A program made the translations under genes and the position numbers. From an uncultured Lachnospiraceae bacterium (GTDB lineage: Bacteria; Bacillota; Clostridia; Lachnospirales; Lachnospiraceae), in contig CAKRFY010000001.1 in the NCBI GenBank assembly GCA_934320895.1, positions 136,503-200,502 of the forward strand: a stretch of DNA of 64,000 nucleotides. The letters run 5' to 3'. Shown in pieces: positions 62,847-64,000 of this stretch. How positions within the stretch are numbered: position 1 is the first letter of the stretch; each line of letters opens with the position of its first letter. A model generated the notes under the pieces. It was not told the DNA's origin. It saw only the letters and a program-made list of their open reading frames with translations, and did no database searches.

Positions 62847-63872
62847 ATGAAAAGTGCAGTATTTTATGGAAAACATGATTTAAAAATTGAGGAGCATGAT
62901 ATGCCGGAGGTAGGCCCTAATGATGTCCTGATTCAGGTAAAAGCATGTGGTGTCTGTGGTACAGATGTACATATCTACGAGGGTGATAAGGGAGCTGCTG
63001 AAGTTACTCCTCCTACTATTCTTGGTCATGAATTTTCAGGTATAATTTCTGAAGTTGGCTCTAATGTTAGAAATTATAAGCCTGGTGACAGGGTATGTAT
63101 CGACCCAAATTGTTATTGCGGTTCATGTGAACCTTGCAGAAACGGAGTTGCGCATTACTGTGAACATATGATAGGTTACGGAACAACTGTTAACGGCGGT
63201 TTTGCAGAGTATTGTGCAGTAAACGAAAGACAGGTTTATAAACTTGGTGACAATACAACCTTTGAGCAGGGTGCTATGACAGAACCTGTATCATGCTGCT
63301 TACATGGCATAGATATGTGTGATATCAAACCTGGACATCAGGTTGTTGTTATCGGCGGCGGAATGATTGGATTGCTTATGATGCAGCTCGCCAAACTTGC
63401 CGGTGCTGCTAAAATTGCACTACTCGAACCTGTTAAAAGCAAAAGAGACGTTGCTAAAAAACTTGGTGCCGATGTATGCATCGATCCTATAAATGAGGAT
63501 GTAAAAGCCCGCTTACACGCTGCCGGACTCACATGGGTAAACACAGTCATTGAGTGTGTAGGCCGTACTTCCACTATAGAACAGGCTATTGATATTGCCG
63601 GAAACAAAGCTATTGTAATGATGTTTGGTCTGACAAAACCTGATGATACAATTTCTGTTAAACCTTTTGAAATCTTCCAAAAAGAACTTGAACTTAAAGC
63701 TTCTTATATCAATCCATACACACAAAAACGTGCTTTGGACCTTATCGATTCAGGCAGACTTGATGTAAGCAGCATGGTTTACGATGTATGCAGTCTTGAA
63801 CAGCTTGAAGATATCTTAAGTAAGCCTGAACTTCGTGCAAACGGTAAATACATAATTTCACCTGAAAAATAA
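62847..63872 (+). CDS. zinc-dependent medium-chain alcohol/polyol dehydrogenase
   Basis: 341 residues. Catalytic zinc residues: CGVCGTDVHIYEG (Cys about 37) and GHEFSG (His-Glu about 62). Structural zinc: CYCGSCEPCRNGVAHYC. Rossmann motif VVIGGGMIGLLMMQLAK (about 165-180). The layout fits the sorbitol, threonine or butanediol dehydrogenase group; the substrate is a polyol or amino alcohol by analogy. Start is ATG 62847, 7 bases after GGAGG. After 63873 the window shows no further gene start. Confidence 0.93.
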   Translation: MKSAVFYGKHDLKIEEHDMPEVGPNDVLIQVKACGVCGTDVHIYEGDKGAAEVTPPTILGHEFSGIISEVGSNVRNYKPGDRVCIDPNCYCGSCEPCRNGVAHYCEHMIGYGTTVNGGFAEYCAVNERQVYKLGDNTTFEQGAMTEPVSCCLHGIDMCDIKPGHQVVVIGGGMIGLLMMQLAKLAGAAKIALLEPVKSKRDVAKKLGADVCIDPINEDVKARLHAAGLTWVNTVIECVGRTSTIEQAIDIAGNKAIVMMFGLTKPDDTISVKPFEIFQKELELKASYINPYTQKRALDLIDSGRLDVSSMVYDVCSLEQLEDILSKPELRANGKYIISPEK

Positions 63873-64000
63873 GACTTTTGATAATAAGCCGGATAAAATT
63901 ATTACAGGCAATAGGTAATTGCGAAACAAGTTTGAAATCTTGATTCCAATAGGGAAAAATTCAGTAGAGCTGGATCTTAAAGATATGCTTATGTGAAATG

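Noticed and set aside
63873-64000. Start of another gene at the right edge
   Set aside because: No start codon with a ribosome site or recognisable coding frame is seen in the last 128 bases.

Overview
The window is low-GC DNA from a Gram-positive gut-type clostridium, most likely Lachnospiraceae. The evidence is protein content: a secretin-less type IV pilus, starch and maltodextrin use through LacI and AraC regulators, LuxS, oleate hydratase, a CIRCE-controlled Hsp20, AGGAGG-type ribosome sites and U-tract terminators. There are no rRNA or tRNA genes, no CRISPR array, and no intact insertion sequence or prophage. The family assignment is inference.

Layout. 1-4034: sulfur and activated-methyl genes (cysE, a CobW/G3E GTPase, mtnN, luxS), with a decayed IS605-type right end between luxS and mtnN. 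4239-10259: a YhgE/Pip membrane protein, an OPT transporter coupled to a stand-alone PqqD-like protein, and a deoxyinosine glycosylase that ends an ECF sigma/anti-sigma operon (10262-12039). 12351-15227: a parvulin isomerase, a wrecked locus (HTH gene, IS200-type tnpA, PD-(D/E)XK nuclease) and an XRE-family membrane regulator. 15648-34768: a chemoreceptor and a minus-strand type IV pilus operon, pilB-pilT-pilC-pilin-pilD-pilMN-pilO, four prepilin-like genes and a 1438-residue DUF5057 protein.

35096-39269: a GH13 glycosidase with a divergent AraC regulator and an AAA/nuclease protein. 39553-44851: oleate hydratase with a membrane-anchor extension, then three envelope proteins (two with zinc ribbons, one with YARHG). 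45145-47757: a secreted Thr/Pro-repeat protein. 47995-48704: an MNT/HEPN pair whose HEPN gene carries an amber codon inside its catalytic motif. 48925-58295: glycogen phosphorylase, AraC regulator, malQ, lacI, and a maltodextrin ABC transporter. 58548-62546: DnaJ-like protein, Hsp20, CorA and a ROK regulator. 62847-63872: a zinc alcohol dehydrogenase.

The genes that work together are: the carbohydrate block (import, MalQ and GlgP processing, GH13 hydrolysis, local LacI and AraC control); the pilus operon, whose PilB keeps both halves of the c-di-GMP-binding MshEN signature, next to a Cache chemoreceptor; and the SAH recycling pair mtnN/luxS. The strongest unexplained signals are a 48-bp repeat found four times in the same orientation, twice overlapping a stop codon; three contiguous 12-bp operator units at the ABC promoter; a 57-bp duplication of the lacI 3' end; two stem-loops with a conserved core but different stems around 41.6-41.9 kb; the amber-interrupted HEPN gene; and an intrinsic-terminator hairpin in the dnaJ leader.
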